Assembly: GCF_011440275.1 (NCBI RefSeq)
Contig: NZ_JAAOIV010000001.1
Coordinates: forward strand, 248,001-312,000
DNA from: Metallococcus carri
GTDB taxonomy: Bacteria > Actinomycetota > Actinomycetes > Actinomycetales > Dermatophilaceae
Direction: 5' to 3'
Length of the DNA: 64,000 bases
The notes beneath the pieces are model-generated. The model made no database searches. It saw only the letters and a list, made by a program, of their open reading frames with translations, and was not told where the DNA came from. Of this stretch, positions 63,615 through 64,000 are shown piece after piece. Position numbers and translations under genes: made by a program. Each line of letters opens with the position of its first letter. Within the stretch, counting starts at the first letter, position 1.

Positions 63615-64000
63615 CCCGCGGCTGCCCGGCCAGAGCCGTGACCACGTAGTCGGCGTCGCGGTGGACCCCGCGCAGCGTGTTCGAGGAGAACGAGCGCTGG
63701 AACTCCAGACCGAGGAAACCCACACCCGGCAGGCCGGTCGCGACCCCACGGTCATGTCTCGGCATGCCGGCTTCGTCGAGGACGCCGAGGGAACGCAGGT
63801 ACGGCAGATGCGGCCGGTAACCGGTCGCGAACACCACCGCGTCGACCTGCTCCCGCGAGCCGTCCGGCCACACGACACCGTCGGAGGCGAACTCGGCGAA
63901 CATGGGCCGCTGGTCGGGGCGTCCCGCCTCCAGCGCCTTCCGGTACTTGTCGGTGCCGATCACTGGGGTGCCGGTGACGATCCGGGCGAGGACCGACGGC
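63598..64000 (-). CDS. Flavin monooxygenase-like protein, C-terminal part, cut by the window edge
   Basis: The last 133 residues of a gene entering from the right edge. FATGYRPHLPYL is the FATGY motif of flavin-dependent monooxygenases, followed by GLEFQRSFSSNTLRGVHRDADYVV at the end. Related in type to, but not the same as, the enzyme at 32212. Similar flavoproteins occur in ars operons. The FAD and NADPH sites would be outside the window. Confidence 0.8.
   Translation of the reverse strand, partial: PSVLARIVTGTPVIGTDKYRKALEAGRPDQRPMFAEFASDGVVWPDGSREQVDAVVFATGYRPHLPYLRSLGVLDEAGMPRHDRGVATGLPGVGFLGLEFQRSFSSNTLRGVHRDADYVVTALAGQPRGAAVA

Noticed and set aside
62376-63878. 500-codon MFS frame starting at 63878
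   Set aside because: The first about 88 codons are a Ser/Arg-rich shadow of the flavoprotein gene. The first transporter helix begins just after GTG 63614.

Overview
The window comes from a high-GC actinomycete. The synteny (smc, ftsY, amtB, glnK/glnB, glnD, ffh), the 13E12/DUF222-HNH genes, the mycothiol-type arsenate reductase domain and a GlnR-like box all fit Actinomycetota. My best guess is order Micrococcales (Intrasporangiaceae or Dermacoccaceae-like), but this is an inference without any search.

Positions 1 to about 24,810 are chromosomal backbone: a Nudix hydrolase, two 13E12-type HNH genes, a VOC protein, an alpha/beta hydrolase, the SRP GTPases ffh and ftsY, the nitrogen-control cluster amtB-glnK-glnD, smc, a MarR/MFS pair, methionine aminopeptidase, a histidine phosphatase and an M3 peptidase. 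The backbone is studded with the heptamer GTATGMC (about 34 hits counted by hand in 24.8 kb, both strands, several reading frames). It is nearly absent from the rest of the window (about 4 in 39 kb). A three-copy 57-bp intergenic repeat lies at 2,601-3,012.

At about 24,810 the backbone stops inside a gene. Only the last 57 codons of an Fpg/Nei DNA glycosylase (zinc finger) remain next to the M3 peptidase. From there to the right edge runs a metal-resistance island of more than 39 kb, whose far end is outside the window. It has four parts. (1) Copper, 25.2-37.2 kb: multicopper oxidase, CopZ, CopA (CPC), YdhK/DUF1541 lipoprotein, CopB (CPH), CsoR, an AhpD-like protein and a His-rich membrane protein. 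At least four promoters carry a CsoR-type box, ATACCC-N5-GGGTAT or a one-mismatch version of it. (2) Extracytoplasmic thiol/heme/lipoprotein block, 37.5-51.0 kb: two TlpA-like lipoproteins, CcdA plus a broken ccdA remnant, Lgt, Lnt, ResB, CcsA, four small paralogous Cys/His membrane proteins, two copies of an unrecognised HFHSHLDI/HTHDERG protein and an M23 peptidase. (3) Cadmium/lead and mercury, 51.2-59.2 kb: CmtR, a P1B ATPase with an SPC motif, LspA, a thioredoxin-like fusion, a COG0701 permease, MerR, MerA, MerB and a small CC membrane protein. (4) Arsenic, 59.4 kb to the edge: ACR3, an ArsR-ArsC fusion, a tandem ArsC-ArsC fusion, an MFS transporter and a flavin monooxygenase.

The parts appear to cooperate. 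P1B ATPases, ACR3 and permeases move metal out. MCO, MerA/MerB and the ArsC domains transform it. CsoR, CmtR, MerR and ArsR gate expression. The most novel element is the middle block. The island carries a full lipoprotein maturation pathway (Lgt, LspA, Lnt) and a complete system II cytochrome c/thiol relay (CcdA, TlpA-like, ResB, CcsA), interleaved with unrecognised His/Cys-rich membrane proteins, while several of its metal-handling proteins are themselves predicted lipoproteins. I read this as a candidate undescribed envelope metal-handling module.

No tRNA, rRNA, CRISPR array, intact transposase or integrase was seen.
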